Assembly (NCBI RefSeq): GCF_004054195.1
Contig: NZ_SBIW01000007.1
Location: 484,098-548,097 of the forward strand
Origin: Mucilaginibacter gilvus
GTDB taxonomy: Bacteria; Bacteroidota; Bacteroidia; Sphingobacteriales; Sphingobacteriaceae
Direction of reading: 5' to 3'
Length of the DNA: 64,000 bases
Part shown: piece by piece, positions 63,811 through 64,000 of the stretch
Numbering within the stretch: the stretch's first letter is position 1
Layout of the letters: the number at the start of each line of letters is the position of its first letter
Position numbers and translations under genes: made by a program
Notes under the pieces: generated by a model
Databases searched by the model: none
Told to the model about the DNA's origin: nothing
Seen by the model: the letters and a program-made list of their open reading frames with translations, nothing else

Positions 63811-63895
63811 GGCCGCCTACCAATTTAATAATTTGATTCAAATTTCCGACATATGGCTTAAAGCAATTCGGCGGTCTGGTTGGATATACCGCTGA
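63800..63895 (+). pseudogene. gene start cut by the IS21-type element
   Basis: ATG 63800 overlaps the excisionase-like gene stop and reads MKIKAAYQFNNLIQISDIWL, then IS sequence (from about 63881) and a stop at 63893-63895. The original downstream part, if present, lies beyond the insertion. Confidence 0.55.
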
Positions 63896-64000
63896 TATTG
63901 ACCACCTGATTCCGGCGGAATGTGACCAGTGATTCCGCGTCAAATTGACCACCCCATTCCGGGGCAAACTGACCAGGCATTCCGGGCCAAATTGACCACC
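63881..64000. mobile_element. end of an IS21-family-type insertion sequence with multiple terminal repeats
   Basis: From about 63881 (TGGATATACC) comes a first partial unit ending TTGACCACC, then four 22-24 bp units beginning ATTCCG: 63909-63931, 63932-63955, 63956-63978 and 63979-64000. Each ends in a TGACCA(C/G) core. Arrays of such repeats at the termini are characteristic of IS21-family elements (transposase binding sites). The istA/istB genes would lie past the window end. The exact boundary is uncertain. Confidence 0.75.

Overview
The window is a chromosomal segment of a Bacteroidota bacterium, most likely Sphingobacteriaceae (Mucilaginibacter or Pedobacter type). The evidence is its mid-range GC, Bacteroidota-typical families (DUF4296, DUF5020, DUF6428, DUF7009, MG2/plug proteins), promoters with TAnnTTTG -7 boxes, many start codons without a strong Shine-Dalgarno sequence, and abundant short intergenic repeats. 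No rRNA, tRNA or CRISPR array was recognised.

Layout. 1-2.45 kb: end of a HAD phosphatase gene, a secreted GH43 glycosidase and a lipoprotein aldose 1-epimerase (carbohydrate use). 2.6-12.0 kb: a molybdenum-cofactor block, moaA-moeA-moaC-mobA-moeB on +, moaD-moaE on -, then fdhD, a DUF7009 gene and an FdhF/YdeP-type molybdopterin oxidoreductase on +. 12-13 kb: pentapeptide-like and YjbQ proteins. 13.0-15.9 kb: arsenic operon (arsR, DUF6428, arsN-like acetyltransferase, arsC, acr3) with two matching operator-like sites. 16-24 kb: DUF5020 protein, an unknown one-TM protein, an APC permease next to a cytoplasmic sulfite-oxidase-like molybdoenzyme, a decayed histidine kinase, a BLUF photoreceptor, an AraC regulator and a PhyH-like dioxygenase. 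24-27 kb: a second ArsR-led operon (SRPBCC, DoxX, DUF4256, DUF1801).

27-34 kb: a zinc-ribbon membrane protein and an SPFH-GYF protein (resembling B. subtilis YdjG/YdjI), a tiny membrane peptide and a transmembrane Ser/Thr kinase with an SH3-like end, then a HAD-IIB phosphatase, a DUF1569 protein and a PAS kinase with no ATPase domain. 34-43 kb: DUF4112, DUF92, aspartate kinase, DUF3298 lipoprotein, acetyltransferase, YggS, DUF4296 lipoprotein, MutS2 and an SGNH/CE2-like esterase. 43-49.9 kb: a disordered acidic protein, 3-oxoacid CoA-transferase A and B split by a broken four-helix-bundle (S23) gene inside an inverted repeat, rpe, serC-serA, a DinB protein and a zinc-ribbon membrane protein. 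50-53.6 kb: the translation cluster thrS-infC-rpmI-rplT. 53.8-59 kb: a large MG2/TonB-plug protein, an SRPBCC protein and a class-A-beta-lactamase-fold hydrolase. 59.6-61 kb: mnmE.

61-64 kb: left end of a genomic island inserted at the 3' end of mnmE (tyrosine integrase, unknown protein, HTH excisionase-like gene). The gene after it is cut by an IS21-type element end whose tandem repeats run off the window. The most unusual recurrent signal is a set of intergenic elements that share an architecture (one arm, then its reverse complement as a short repeated word, often directly before a start codon) while each uses a different word.
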